64,000 nucleotides of DNA, from positions 5,226,143 to 5,290,142 of the forward strand of contig OX419347.1 of NCBI GenBank assembly GCA_948470475.1, written 5' to 3'. Position numbers and translations under genes: made by a program. Numbering within the stretch: position 1 is the stretch's first letter; each line of letters opens with the position of its first letter. Shown piece by piece: positions 46,067 through 59,210 of this stretch. A model generated the notes under the pieces. It saw only the letters and a list, made by a program, of their open reading frames with translations. It ran no database searches and was not told the DNA's origin. This DNA is from Galaxea fascicularis. Lineage: Eukaryota; Cnidaria; Anthozoa; Scleractinia; Euphylliidae.

Positions 46067-46761
46067 TTAAGCTCGTATTATGAAGCACATTCAGTAGAAC
46101 CTTACTGCAAAGAATCAAACATTTCTGATACAAATTGGCTGAGGTATCTTTTTTCATCATATTTGATCAAAATTTGGTTGAGTGTATGACGTCCTGACTT
46201 GTCTAATTTGCATATCTCTGGAACGAAGAGAGATATTTGAAAAGGGTAAACAGCCTTTTTCTTCTCATACAGCCTACTTATTTATGTTTAAAAATGGCTT
46301 AGATAGGAAATATGTGATTTTCGTCGTAGTACCGCCTTAACTTTGCCTGGAAAAAGACTGATTAAAACTGGGCGATTTTTTTAAAAGACGGTTTGCTGTC
46401 TCCGTCGTTAAAATTCAAATTCATATTCCTCTTGGTTTTAGCAAAAGCATTTTGTGCGTTAGCAGTGGTATTGAATAATACACTTTATCTAAAACCCGCA
46501 AGAGCTCCATGAAGCCGGAATCAGTCATTGCCAGGCCCTGACTCTGTAATTAGCAAAATCTCTTGCTCAGTATTTCCAAGTTTGAATATCTACGCACTCA
46601 GTTTGTAAAGAAAACACGAAATTGTCCGCCGAATATCGACAATTCATTGTCGTGTTATTCTTGAACAGGTGTTCCGCTTGACAGAGGAAAAGCTTATCTA
46701 TTATACAATGGACCGTGTAAATCTCCCAGTTTGCGATTGGTCCAGAAGTGTTCGTTATTAC

Positions 46762-46878
46762 AGTCAAAATACTCAGCGCGTGCCACCTATTATACGAGAA
46801 CAGTTTTGATTAACTGCTGTTATACTATAATCAAAACTATTTCCGAATGATAGGCGGCACGCGCTGAGTATTTTGACG
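46762..46878. mobile_element. Short TIR element with GTCAAAATACTCAGCGCG ends
   Basis: GTCAAAATACTCAGCGCGTG at 46763 has an exact inverted copy ending at 46877; GCCACCTATTAT faces ATGATAGGCGGC. The loop holds a second smaller palindrome (AGTTTTGATTA / TAATCAAAACT). Confidence 0.75.
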
Positions 46879-46992
46879 GTAAACTATAGACGAAAGAGTG
46901 ACATCATGAGTTGAAGAAAGTAAAACATAAAAAATGTATATTAATAAAAACAAATATCTTCCATTTGTCCGTGCATATCTGCTCTGATAAAC

Positions 46993-47091
46993 GCACGGAG
47001 GACGTCAAAACGCGGCCAAGACAACAGCCACGGGATTCACGTGCAGCTCGTAGTGTTTTGACGTCATCCGTGGGTTCGATTTCTTTCTTAA
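46993..47091. repeat. Inverted repeat GGACGTCAAAAC / GTTTTGACGTC
   Basis: CACGGAGGACGTCAAAAC at about 46995 faces GTTTTGACGTCATCCGTG at about 47073, with about 60 bp between them. It directly precedes the 336-bp array. Confidence 0.6.
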
Positions 47092-47137
47092 CTTGGGAAG
47101 TTTTAGCAGCGACGACGGCGAAGACAACAAGAACTTC

Positions 47138-48158
47138 ATTATAACTTCTCGTTTTTGTAACTCTTTCGCGATTCTTCCAATTTGTTTAACGTGAAAAATG
47201 CTGGCGAGGTGTTCAGGGTCTTAATTACTGTGAACGGTGTTAAAGCAAAGAAAACGATAGAAAAACTTGCTGTCATGCATGCGCTCACGTTCTCGAGAGT
47301 ACCTAAATTTTAGGTTTTCTTGAGAACGTGAACGTATGAGGGCAAAATCATCTTTCTTTTTCCTTAATTTGACGTCGTTCATGCTAATTTAGCTCTTGGA
47401 GAGTTCACTAGCATTTTCCAAGTTGAACAAATTTGAATGATTGCGAAAGAGGACCAACTCGGCCCTGATGGAAAAAAGATGAAGGAAAGTTTTTGTAACT
47501 CTTTCGCGATTCTTCCAATTTGTTTAACGTGAAAAATGCTGGCGAGGTGTCCAGGGTCTTAATTACTGTGAACGGTGTTAAAGCAAAGAAATCGATAGAA
47601 AAACGTGCTGTCATGCATGCGCTCACGTTCTCGAGAGTACCTAAATTTTAGGTTTTCTTGAGAACGTGAGCGTATGAGGGCAAAATCATCTTTCTTTTTC
47701 CTTAATTTGACGTCGTTCATGCTAATTTAGCTCTCGGAGAGTTCACTAGCATTTTCCAAGTTGAACAAATTTGAATGATTGCGAAAGAGGACCAACTCGG
47801 CCCTGATGGAAAAAAGATGAAGGAAAGTTTTTGTAACTCTTTCGCGATTCTTCCAATTTGTTTAACGTGAAAAATGCTGGCGAGGTGTCCAGGGTCTTAA
47901 TTACTGTGAACGGTGTTAAAGCAAAGAAATCGATAGAAAAACTTGCTGTCATGCGCTCACGTTCTCGAGAGTACCTAAATTTTAGGTTTTCTTGAGAACG
48001 TGAACGTATGAGGGCAAAATCATCTTTCTTTTTCCTTAATTTGACGTCGTTCATGCTAATTTAGCTCTTGGAGAGTTCACTAGCATTTTCCAAGTTAAAC
48101 AAATTTGAATGATTGCGAAAGAGGACCAACTCGGCCCTGATGGAAAAAGATGAAGGAA
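47138..48158. repeat. Tandem array of three units, 336-340 bp each
   Basis: TTTTTGTAACTCTTTCGCGA starts units near 47152, 47492 and 47828. Units are nearly identical, so the amplification is recent. Each unit is internally foldback: AACTCTTTCGCGATTCTTCC at its start faces GATTGCGAAAGAGG near its end, and AAAATGCTGGCGAG faces CTAGCATTTTCC. A single diverged relative is at 30640-30800. Confidence 0.9.
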
Positions 48159-48303
48159 TCAAGCATTTCCCCTAGTACTCTTTTTAAAAGCAACAAGGAA
48201 TGCCACCTAATAAAAGTCTTTTTGTCCTCACTTGCTTGGGACTCGGGGCCAATATTTCCAAGGATAACTCTCGCGAAGGAGTACGATATAAAAAAAACCA
48301 ACA

Positions 48304-48330
48304 ACAACGAAACGAAACGAAACGAAAAAT
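48304..48330. repeat. (CGAAA)n microsatellite
   Basis: AACGAAACGAAACGAAACGA, four to five pentamer units. Confidence 0.7.
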
Positions 48331-49417
48331 AAAGGGATAGTTTCTGTTATTACTGACGTTCAGTGAACAGTCAAAACATAACCCTAGAGAATTTTAATAA
48401 CCCTAAGGACTAATTAATAATCAATGCCTTAACAAAATGAGCGACCAGTTTCTAGTGTTTTTTCGTTAGTGATAAAATTTATGCAGAATAGTTGTTTGCA
48501 CTATCCCGATCATATGAACCTTGTGTTTATGATTTCTTTCTGATATAGTCACGCTTTATCACTGTTAGAATGACTGATAGCTAGGGAAATGTGGTTAACC
48601 AGATCCACTGAAGATAAACCTAATGCTAGTTACACAGAACAATTCAAAACATTCATTTTCAAGAGCAGTAATGTTTAGACAGTTTAGTATGGCATATATA
48701 TATCTTCGCCGCCAAACAGTGCGATGATGCACACCATTGAAGGTCGTACAGGGGTATTTGCGTGATGCGTGATTAGCTGTTTTTATATTTCGTGAATCGT
48801 GCATTTTATAAATCATTCTTCGTGTTTCGTGAAAAACTTGAATAATCGATAGTCGTGATTTCTTTACTTCCTTTCAACGTGATTTTCATTGACGAGACCT
48901 CCCGAAAATGTACGAAGACCTATGACGACTATGAAAACATCAAATTATCGTACAAAAAATCGACAGCTTCTTCGCAAACATTTCCTAGACCTTCGTAGAC
49001 ACCCGCAAGACTAGTAACGTAATCGATTGCGCAATTCATCTGCTTCGCACGTAGTGCAATGTGACAGGAGGTCAAGGGCAAATTGTAGATGACTCGTAGA
49101 TCATTCTTAACACGGCAGCACAGGAGAAGATTGAATTCGTAATATTTTAAGTAGATCCACAGTCTGAGGGTCCCATAAATTTCCTCGGGAAGGAGCGAAT
49201 TAGACTTCCTTTGACAAGCGAGCACTCTTCGTTAACAGTTTTCAGAAAAAAGCTCGAAGAATTTGGGGATTAAAGGCAGAGGCCGATAAACGTGGCCTTG
49301 GCTCATACACTGAGTTTAAATTCTGTCGGCAAGAAGAGGGAAAAGACGGCAGTTTATTATTTTTTTTGAATAAAAACTACTGAGCAGCACACGGCAACAG
49401 ATCTTGTCAACTTTATT

Positions 49418-49459
49418 ATCCGACTGGTTTCGTCTGATCAAACAGACTTCATCACGGAT
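49418..49459 (-). ncRNA. Hammerhead-ribozyme motif with one core change (minus strand)
   Basis: On the minus strand: stem I AUCC/GGAU, then GUGAUGA (consensus CUGANGA, first base changed), stem II GUCUG/CAGAC around UUUGAU, GAAA (49431-49428), CCA, then cleavage-type GUC (49424-49422). Stem pairing is perfect. The C-to-G change probably lowers or abolishes activity. Confidence 0.6.
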
Positions 49460-49512
49460 TGAACAAGATCGATGAAACAACTAGTTTTATACTAAGGGTG
49501 TGAACAGCAAAA

Positions 49513-49554
49513 ACACCCACCAAAATGTACGTGCACGTATATTTTGGTGGGTGT
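49513..49554. repeat. 42-bp near-perfect palindrome
   Basis: Arms ACACCCACCAAAATGTACGT and ACGTATATTTTGGTGGGTGT centre on GTGCAC, with a single arm mismatch. It lies 54 bp to the right of the hammerhead motif at 49418-49459. Confidence 0.85.
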
Positions 49555-52500
49555 ACGGAAGTCTCGTTCAGCCCTAACGCAGAGCAACAGTCTGTTACCT
49601 CTACTACGGGAGCTATGCCTTGTACGTCACCCAAAGGTATCGATGACGTTGAAGAGGGCCAAGCAGTAGATGAGGCTGAGGTTGAAGAGGATAAGGACAG
49701 ATTCAGACTCGGACTACCCTACAGCGGACGGTGACTAGGACAATTTAACGATTCTTCGGGCCGTTACTGCACTTAGGGGACAAGTGGTCAGAGTCGTCTG
49801 TCAGAAATGATAGAGGTCTGTAATTTGCTCTTCGCAGTCCTCCATTTTGCTGTTTTTTTCTAGACACTCCTTAGCCATATTTTTTCGTGACTCGGGAAAA
49901 TGGAATTTTTCTATACGTGATTCGTTATTTTTTCGGCTCGTGAACCGTGCCAGAGACCCCCCTAGGACCCTCAGAATTGCGTTAACAATAGCACAGCCAA
50001 CATCCTGACTTGTTCAGTATCATTAAAAGCGGTTTTGAGTTCTTATAAAGAGGACAAATTAGATTTCTATGTGCGCCGGCAACCGAAAAACGAAATGTCG
50101 TTTGTATGAAATTTTTGCCAAAGTTCAGAGAAGTTCAGATCATGTAATTTTTGCCAAAAAAATAGGTAATAGATCGGTTGATGTCATTGCGGGGCCGACT
50201 GATTAATTCATCTGAAGAAACACACTCAATAAGAACCTAGAAATGCGAATGTAAGCCATTAGGGAAGTATGAGATTATAAGCTTAAAAACATGCGTTGAT
50301 TAAGTAACACGACATGACTAAAGGAATGTTATATCGATATTGTTCAGCGAAAAAATCTTTATTTTCGTGACAACAATGGCAGCTGGTTTTTTTTGTCTCC
50401 AAACGATAGCCACACGTTCATTGCAGAGACAAAAAATTAAAATACCCGACTATGTTTTGTAGCCGAAAAATACCGATTTTCGATTGCGGTACATTAATGA
50501 TGCCATTACTGGTGATGAAATTCGCCCACATAACACCTGAGGTGTTATTTCATCTTATGACAAGCTGACCACAAGTGAAAGTTGAAGAGTGATAAAAATG
50601 TAAGGTTGTTTTTTTGTTATTCAAAATCATGAAATGAAATGCATACTGTGAGAGGTGGTAATAATACAAGCTTACTGTAAAAATACGCTCACCACGTAAT
50701 AATAATAACAATCGAAACTTTCTGCCTAAAACAAAGACCGCGTTGATCGAGTTTTAACAGCTTATGGGTAGGGTTGAACGAAAAAAACATCTTCTGGGCT
50801 TGTATTTATCCGGTATGAACCACAAACTTCAATTAGGCAGCTGTGGACACTTAAGCTTAAGCCTAGATAGCAAGGAAAGGGAATTTTATAATCTGTATTA
50901 ATGAAAAACAAAATCGCGAAGACTCTGTTTCAGAAAACCCTGGAATGGCCTAGCATCTATGATATTTGAAGATGTCTTTGATATATGAGCTTTAAAACGC
51001 GACGCAATTTTTTTTCATGTCAGACAACTTTCGAAATCGCTGAAAACAAATCATGATTAGCCAAGCTCAAATTATAAAAAAACGATCAAAACTTTCACTT
51101 CAACTTCCTCCGCCTTTCTTGAAGTATACGTCGATGGATGCCAAAGTGAAATAATCCCGTTCAAAAAAGGTTTCTGGGGTATCTGCACACGAACCGTTGA
51201 AGAAAGGATTTGGCGTCTATACGAGTTCAAACTTTCAGTTCGTTTAAATTTTTTGACGTTGGAAATCCATCCAAAAAAGTAACTCCATAGCTATCAAAAC
51301 GACTTCAGCTTACCTTTCTTGATCCATATCAAATGAACGATAGCGATGTTGTCTTAAAATCAAAGATCCAAATACCTTGTAAACAATAAACGAGAGAGCT
51401 GACACCGAATTAATCTTGTCGCGAGGTTCAACGCATGGATGAATAATTTCAGTAATGACAACAGCTCAGTGACGTCACACTGGAAGACAAATGGCGGGAA
51501 AGACAAAACTCGATTCCAGGATCCTTTTTCTCCACCAACTTTACCTCATTCCTGAAAGGCTTATCAGCTCGTTTAATACTTAAGAAAAAACCGGAAAATT
51601 TTGAGCATAAAAAGTGCGCTAAAGCAGTTGATGTAACCAGAGTGAACGCACAGGTGTAATTTTTAATCCGAGCTAACCAAAGGCGGCGTGACTGTCTATG
51701 CCGGTGTCTGTTTTAGACGTCCGGTTAGGAAGCTATGCGTATTACCTCTTAAAATTAAAACGATAGCCCGTGCCCTTAAGTTAGAAACTGAAAGTTCTAA
51801 TGACGTCAGTTGGAGAACATGGTCAATGATGTCTATGATTTTTGACTTTTTTCTTCCTTTCTGTAAACATTTGCTTGACTCTCGTTTTGGCTTTTGATTA
51901 CAGAATTACATAAATCGTATTTATTTCCAACTAAAACAGCTTCAAGCTAGAGCCAAATAGCCAGGCAGGAGTTAATGAAAATTTAGAGGGTATTTTTTAA
52001 TGACGACGCAATTGGCTTAAGTTTGATTGTTGCCCAAGAGAGATTATCGAAACGGTAAAATTTCCTCGTTGGTTCAAGCGTACTATAAGATGACAAAAAA
52101 TATTCTTTATGAAAAAAGCCATGAAAAAGTGTATTGAGGACTGTGCAATCAGGGAAATTTACTCTAACCGCTGAAATATCCGTTCTACAAAAAATGGCCT
52201 GGCGAATTTGTCATATGTTCAGTTTCAATGAAAATTCGGTAAATCTAAAGGCCAATTTTCATTTAAAAAAAAACTTACCTGGAACGCAAAAACTGTTTAA
52301 ATTTTTTCGGCTTTAATTTACTCTTGCGTAGATGCATCTCTTCAGATAAAATTAATGAATACTTAATGTAGCTTACTCGTTCCTTCCTATAGCGCAGTTT
52401 TAGTCGAACTTCGTTAACTCCAAATCAAAGTATTCGTAGTTTACTTTAGCCAATCAGAAGAAACACAAGCAGAGTAATGAACCAATAAAAACGAAGGAAA

Positions 52501-52948
52501 TGCATGTGACCGGTGCTAACCGCGGGAAAGTTAGTGCGGCTGCGTGCGGCTAAGTCACGATTGGTTCTGGTTTAACTTTAATTCGTAGAATGGTTTCCAA
52601 TCGAGTGTCACTCTGGCTTGTAACTGGTTAGCAAAAGTCGCGCCACTTTCTCTCGATTTCTCAAATAATGAGAAGCAGCACCAAAACCAAGCGTGACTTG
52701 CTTCCCGTATTTTCCGGCACTCCTCACCTGCGGCTGCGTGTAATTGCTTCGATTTTTGTCCGGAGTGACAGCCAATATAAAGCCCATGGTTTTCCTTGTG
52801 CGGTACTCAATCGACAATTGCTCTAATGGTTCCAAAAGTGGGGCAATTTTTGCCGATCAATCACAGAACTCAGAAGAGTAAAACCAAAACCGAAGCAAAC
52901 GCAAATTACTTTCGATGTTCAACTAAACCTCCTATTTGTACACAGCGC

Positions 52949-52960
52949 CGCCATCTTGGA
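52949..52960 (-). promoter_or_regulatory. YY1-like motif
   Basis: The minus strand reads CCAAGATGGCGG, the classic YY1 core seen near many metazoan transcription starts. It has the same orientation as PDE4 and lies 11.7 kb upstream of its first coding exon. A second copy is at 56663-56674. No transcript evidence is available. Confidence 0.25.
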
Positions 52961-55819
52961 AAGAACAGAAAGCAGTCAATGACGTCTCAGTGCGTTTATC
53001 CTCTAGTAGATCAGTGGCAATAACCCGAATCAACTGAATTTGTTATAGCATTCTTCATAGCTAAAATGAAACTTGCAAACCTGATAATAGATGTTAATCA
53101 AAAACTTTTAATAAACACTCATCACAGAATCGCGTTTGCTTCCAGATACGTTTATGATATTGTAGTGAAAAACACCCTTGAATAAATTTAGCAAAAGTTG
53201 ACAGTGAGATTGCGATATAGACGGATACATTATCTAAGACATAATTACAAGTATGTGTCGCTTCGTAGGCGAACGAATCGTGTGCAAGGCAGTTGGAAAA
53301 TGTCAGTTGTAATTACCATTTTTTAACTATAGTGTTGGATAAGACATGCAAGACGATAAATCTCGTAACTTCTACAATACCATTTCAAAAGACCTGAAAA
53401 TTAAAAAAACAATTTTGATTCTTTATGCAGTGACTTTAGTAAAAAAAAAAGCATTTGTAAATGTTACTGTCAGACTTATTTTCCTGTGCAACAGTATAGT
53501 ATAACAACGTGTTTGTAAGCAGTGAAAGGCATTTTGGAAGTTTAACTATAAAAAGGCGAAGGAGTATTATCAAAATATATATTTTTAATAAAATCAATAT
53601 TTCATAACGCGTACTTCATGTATGCTACACAGTTCGTTTTACAAAGATAAAGGCCTTGCTCACAGTACATGGATAAGCAAACTGCGACCCGTTTCAGGAT
53701 GATCGATTATAATCAGGTCCCGTCAACAGAGACCGAATCCGTTAAATTTGGAAATACGCCTTTTTCTCCGATTTGGCCTTCCGTCCACATCAAAAATAGT
53801 GTTTCCTGTCATGATTTGAAGACGTGCCGCGCGGAGAAATTTGAAAACGCCGGCTGAATTTTTCGCAGTGTGCACGAAGAAAACGATCGTACAACAAACA
53901 CAAGAGACTTTACAGCAAGCAACATCAACGTTATTGAAACGCAAAACGAATGGACTGTAAATAAACAACTGAAGAATAATTAGTCCGTGTATTCAGGCAA
54001 CTGAAGGGAAAGTTAAAACTCTACTTTAAACTCGAATTTCAAGTTCTCGCCGTAGTCTGATATAATCAAGAAAATGTAATTTAATTCTCTAGGAAACTCA
54101 GAGAGAAAACTATTTTTTTACTTGTGACGAGCAGTTCGCCGATCGATTGCATTGCTGAGAAAAGTGCCAAAGACATCTCACATAACTCCTTAATCCAATC
54201 CTTAGGCTGAATTAAGCGATGTGGCAATCGGCTTATTAGTATCTTTTTTAGAAACGTGTAGACCACGTATTATAGATATTGTGAACATTTATTCAGTCAA
54301 ATTTGTTGCGCAAATAATAAAACCTCTTTCGTAATTTTCAGTGTGCTTTTGTAGATGTCGTGACTATTATTTTTCCACCTGCAAGTCATTAGCCGCGAAA
54401 ATATTTTGATCGTGCTCAACGGACACTTCTCCAGCGGGGAGTGAATTGGACTTTGCAGATCTTTGAACCACCAATAAATCAACAATTCCAATTGCGTCGA
54501 ACGCAATTTAAAATACAAACCGACTCGAATGCTCCAGGCTTGGCGTGAAACAATTTTCCTTAACCCTAGCTTGAATATAACAATTTGGCTTTCATGTATT
54601 GTGTGCTCTTCTCTTTTACCTAGCAAGGCTATGGCAATATTAAAGTTACGTTTGCTTTCCTGTTTTTCTGGAGACACAGTGTTGAATAAAAATTATATTT
54701 GTTCAAGGTGCAAGCGATCAGTGAATTCAAACAGACCTAATTATTGCTTTGGATAAACAATTTTTCAATGGGTAAATTTGTTTTCACCTAGGCCGCCTCA
54801 CCGACTCTTACGGATGATTCAACCAAGACCTTCGCAACGAGTTGGGGCATCGTTTATTTTACTTTTTATCAAACTGGTCGGGTCAACATGAATGTTAAAT
54901 GAATTTGGGGTATGACGAAGGTCAAAGAATGGTTATACTTAAGTTATTCAATATATTTTTTTAAAAAGATTGATGTTCTTGATATGCATATTCACTGAAA
55001 TGCGTATTGCTAACCTGCTTTGAACGAGGACATTTACATACAAGAAGCTCAACTTTGTGACCCATAAACGAGCGAATCGTCATAAAACAACGTATATCGC
55101 CAATGATCAATCTTATTCAGTTATCTGGTAGTTTTCTTTGCGTTGGAGGACGGGGCATTGTAACAAGAATATCTCGTTTTTTAATTTGCCCGTAAAATAT
55201 ATTTTTGTTTCTCAGACTACAGAAACGAAACGTTGGGTCACCATGCACTTTATACTCTTTCATGCTATATGTCGCAAATTTTAAACTGATGGATTTTTGA
55301 ATTTACAAAGAATAGAATTTTTCTTACCTCAGTCGCACAGTTGATATCCTATACTGGTGAAAATTTCTGGTTGCTTTTTCAGTGTTTAAGGGAGATCGTC
55401 ACGTTGAATTTCTTGAGAATTCTGAAAAAAGGAACATTGACACATTTTCCTTTCGCAATATGGCATCTAAAAATAATGACATTTTGGCAATCCCCGCTGA
55501 AGTCCATATGTGATTACAAAAACAGCGACACAAGTCGCTAATTGGCTACAGACAGAATGAATTTCCATCGAATGGATAAAATATAATGTGGCTCGAACCT
55601 CTTGAAACAAGAAATCATAACACAGAACAACAAACCTTAAATTGCAAATATTCGTTTCAAGATACAAAAGGGCTGTTCATTCACGAGAAGGCAAGAAAAA
55701 ACAACGCCGACGTTACTGAAGCTCCCACAGGAAGCAAATTTCGAAGTACAAAATAACGGGATTTCATTAATATTTATAAGAAAAAATCATTTTTTGCGAG
55801 GCAAACATGAGACTTAATG

Positions 55820-55890
55820 ACGCTGTGAAGGCAATTTTCGCACGCATAAAGAGTAGATGTCTGAAAACTCGAGGATCACAGCGTCATTTT
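55820..55890. repeat. Short inverted repeat AATGACGCTGTGA
   Basis: AATGACGCTGTGA at about 55817 faces TCACAGCGTCATT at about 55876; a loop of about 45 bp lies between. Confidence 0.6.
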
Positions 55891-56662
55891 ACAACTGTTT
55901 ACACTGATATTTGAAAATTAAACACCTTGCAAAAAGAAATTCAAGGCTTTGTAAGGGTTAAATTCTAGACTATTTAAGACGGTTAAATTGACGAAACTGC
56001 CATTAAAAAATGTTTAAAATTTATATCAGAACCGGGGTAACTTCAACAAACTGAGAATTAACTTCCATGTGGGGATTAACATCGTTAAGTTACAGAACAT
56101 TTAAACATTTCTCAGTTGCATACCGGCTCATTACAATTTAAAATTTTAACCGCTGAATCCCTCCGTAGAGAAGAGTTCGCCGCTATTTTTAAAATTCTAT
56201 CACACTGGCATTGCTTGAATTTGACTCCACAGCCGAAGCATAGAAAAATTTAACAAAACTCCTAAAAGCTGACTCACAAGTTATACTTAAATTGTCGTGC
56301 TTTTACATTAGCAAGTTCGATAAAACTGTAGCCGTAGAGAACCAAATAGATGCAAACAATCAAAGGTCGCAAAGAAAAGAATAAGATGATTTTCAGGGCT
56401 TCAAATATCCCGGCTCCATAGGTGAAACAGCACCAAAACTCAATGTCTATTTCTCTTTAAGGTTTCCTGAGAAAAATCAATACGGTTGTGGAAGTATGAA
56501 AAATGAAACTTTGATTGCAGCGATATACTTTGCAAACACAGCTGCCTTATCAAAAGATTGCGAAGACCTCTGTCTGAGTGAATTTCCTCATTTTCCGTAG
56601 CCTGTAAAGCAGTCATATTTGGGTGGGCGAGCAATAAATAATATCCTTCGATTTATACGATA

Positions 56663-56674
56663 CCGCCATCTTGG
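56663..56674 (-). promoter_or_regulatory. YY1-like motif
   Basis: CCAAGATGGCGG on the minus strand, as at 52949. It could mark a distal promoter of a PDE4 leader exon, or be chance. Confidence 0.25.
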
Positions 56675-59172
56675 ACGATGAAACTGCCAGAAGGGTTCTG
56701 TATTTGCTGCGCTTCCAAAATGGTGGCCTTTAAACGACCGTTCGCCTTCATCGAAAAACGCCTGGTCTGTAGGCTACATTTTCGGGAAATGTGGCAGAAT
56801 TTGGAATTGTAAAAATGTCTCTTGACAAGAACTACATGATAAAATTTCGAAAATACCGCCCTTCTAGACTAACAGTGCAATGATGGCTGTCTTAGTAAGT
56901 CAAAAGGGATGAAATCTTTTAATCCCCCGTGCAATATTTATGCTAATGAGTACAGCATGCAAAACTTTAAAGGCATTGTCATGGGGGATTTGCCGTTTTC
57001 CGGCCTAAACTTCAAAGAAATGCTACTTAATGACCTTTATTCATTGAGTAACATTTCTTGAAATGTAGGAGAAAGATATTAATCGATTTTTTGGCAGGAA
57101 AAGTCACCCATAGTACGTTTTTGGCCATGGCCTCAAGACGATGCGCGAGAATTAAAAAAAAAATTTAGCCAAAAGTTTTCAAAATGCAATTCATCTCCAT
57201 CCTTGCCTTGCGTAACAGAGGAACACAGGATTTAGTCTCAGTGCAGGAAAACAGTCCTGAGGAAATTATAGCGTAAATTACAAAGTGTCGCTTAATTTTT
57301 GAAGAGTGGAAATCGTATGATTTCAGAAAAGAATGTGAAATTATTATTTCTGGAAAATTCTTCAATTAAAATGAGCTTAGAAAATAAAAAAATAAGAAAT
57401 AATGTTATAATTATATTTAATGAAAAGACGATAAAAATTTATTGACAACAAAGCTAACCATTATTAATTCCGCTGAAGAAAAAATAACTCATCGGTCAAA
57501 GTTCTATTTACAAATCATTTCATAGGCTCCTGTTCATTTCGATTAAGAAAATAATGATTTCAATTAAAATCATTCCATTTCAGTCAATTAAAGAAACAAT
57601 TAATTTCGATTAATAAAAAGAATAGTAACTAGAATAAAAAAGAGTTTCTTTAAAATGTTCATGAAGAACGAAAATCAAAATTAAAATCCATTAACCAGCG
57701 CACGATCAGTAGGTGCAGTGACACAGAAAGAACTTCAAAAAAAGAAAAAAAAATCAGCCATTTTTTTTAAAGCTGCAGTTTGTTTGCATCTATGGCGATA
57801 TAAAATTGTACAAGTCTCACAACTCTAAACAAAACTTAACTATCGTGCTTGAGTTTTTCAAAGTGTTATCAAAATTAGCATTTCAAATTTTATGTATTTC
57901 TGGTAATGGATATTCCTTAACACTACTTGAAAGAGCAGCTCAAAATTAGCACTGACCAAATTCCTGTTATCGCAGATATATAGATTACCTTGGACTTACG
58001 TTTGCTTGGAAAGGGAAAAGGTTGTCCTTTTCTTTAACAACACTTAATTGCCAAATTTTCAGACAAAGCCGGAACTTTATCTCTCTGCGAAATGAAAAGG
58101 CGTGTATCTCAAATCTGACCAGTTTATCAGTTAAGGCGGTCTTTCAAGGACGCGTAAATGTAGAATAACAGAAATAAACGTTTGTTGAAGCTAAAGGTGA
58201 CAATTGAATATTTCTTCGTTCATCGCTCTTTGAGCAACTTAGATCTCAAATTGAAGTGCTTCAGTTTGTGAGGTGACTGCGGTGATTTACTGCAATGCTT
58301 GCCATGCTGCTGTGTTTCTGGGGCTGCATTATATTCGAAGTTAATAGAGCTAAATGAAGATTAATTTCGATAGCAAGTTAGCATTAAAAGATAGAAAGCA
58401 ATGTGGAAGTAATAATGGGTAAGTAATATTCAACGGAAACGAAGAACGAAGAGGCTATTTACAGACGAAGAGATTGGTTTCCATGTTGCTTAAAGATGCA
58501 CGCAGTTGGGGGTCAAGAAAAACTGCAAGCCGATGGCGAGTGTATTCAGTAGTTTTTCTCAACTCAAAAGTGTAATGTATTCTTAGAGAACCTAGGAAGA
58601 CCATCTTTTCATTGGTTGAAAAGATAGCAAAAAAGGTCGAAATATATATCCATATCTAAGGGCTGGTCAGCGCCCGCGCATGCGTGAATGAAAATGCGTT
58701 ACGGACAATAGCATCCGGGCATATGCGGAAAATGTTAGGAAAAGAATTTGACACAATCTGAAACCTATTGGTGACGGAAAGTGAGTATACAACGCGTTTA
58801 TCAAATGTTAGTCACGCGTATAGTTGTAGAAAACAACAATAGCATTATAACAAAACTGAAAAAATTATCGAGACACATCAGGCACAGCCAACTGCCGGGA
58901 TTCAAATGGTAAAGCGTAACCAATTGAGCAATAAGCAGTCGAAACGTCGTGATGCTAAGGCATATCTCAAATACCTACATAGCAAGGCAATCGATAATAT
59001 TAATACACTGTGCTATGTATGCAATAGTGAGAACTATTTCACAATAGCTCACTGCTTCGATCGATCTTACCCATACCAACAAGGGAAAATATAAGCGCTT
59101 CTGACGTAGGCTAGGATACCATGCTAATTTCTTTGAAGTGTTCTCGATGTCGAAGACACGACATAGTAACAT

Positions 59173-59210
59173 TAAAAAAAAAAAAAAAAAAACAACAACA
59201 ACAACAACAT
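59173..59210. repeat. Oligo-A then (CAA)n tract
   Basis: About 19 A residues followed by five CAA triplets, probably the tail of an old retroposed copy. Confidence 0.75.

Noticed and set aside
49525..49734. 69-codon plus-strand open frame
   Set aside because: Begins inside the 42-bp palindrome; acidic composition is suggestive but no family or splice context supports a gene.
58868..58945. tRNA-like sequence (minus strand TTGCTCAATTGGTTACGC then TTTGAATCCC)
   Set aside because: Resembles A and B boxes, but the spacing and stems do not fold as a tRNA and no SINE body is clear.
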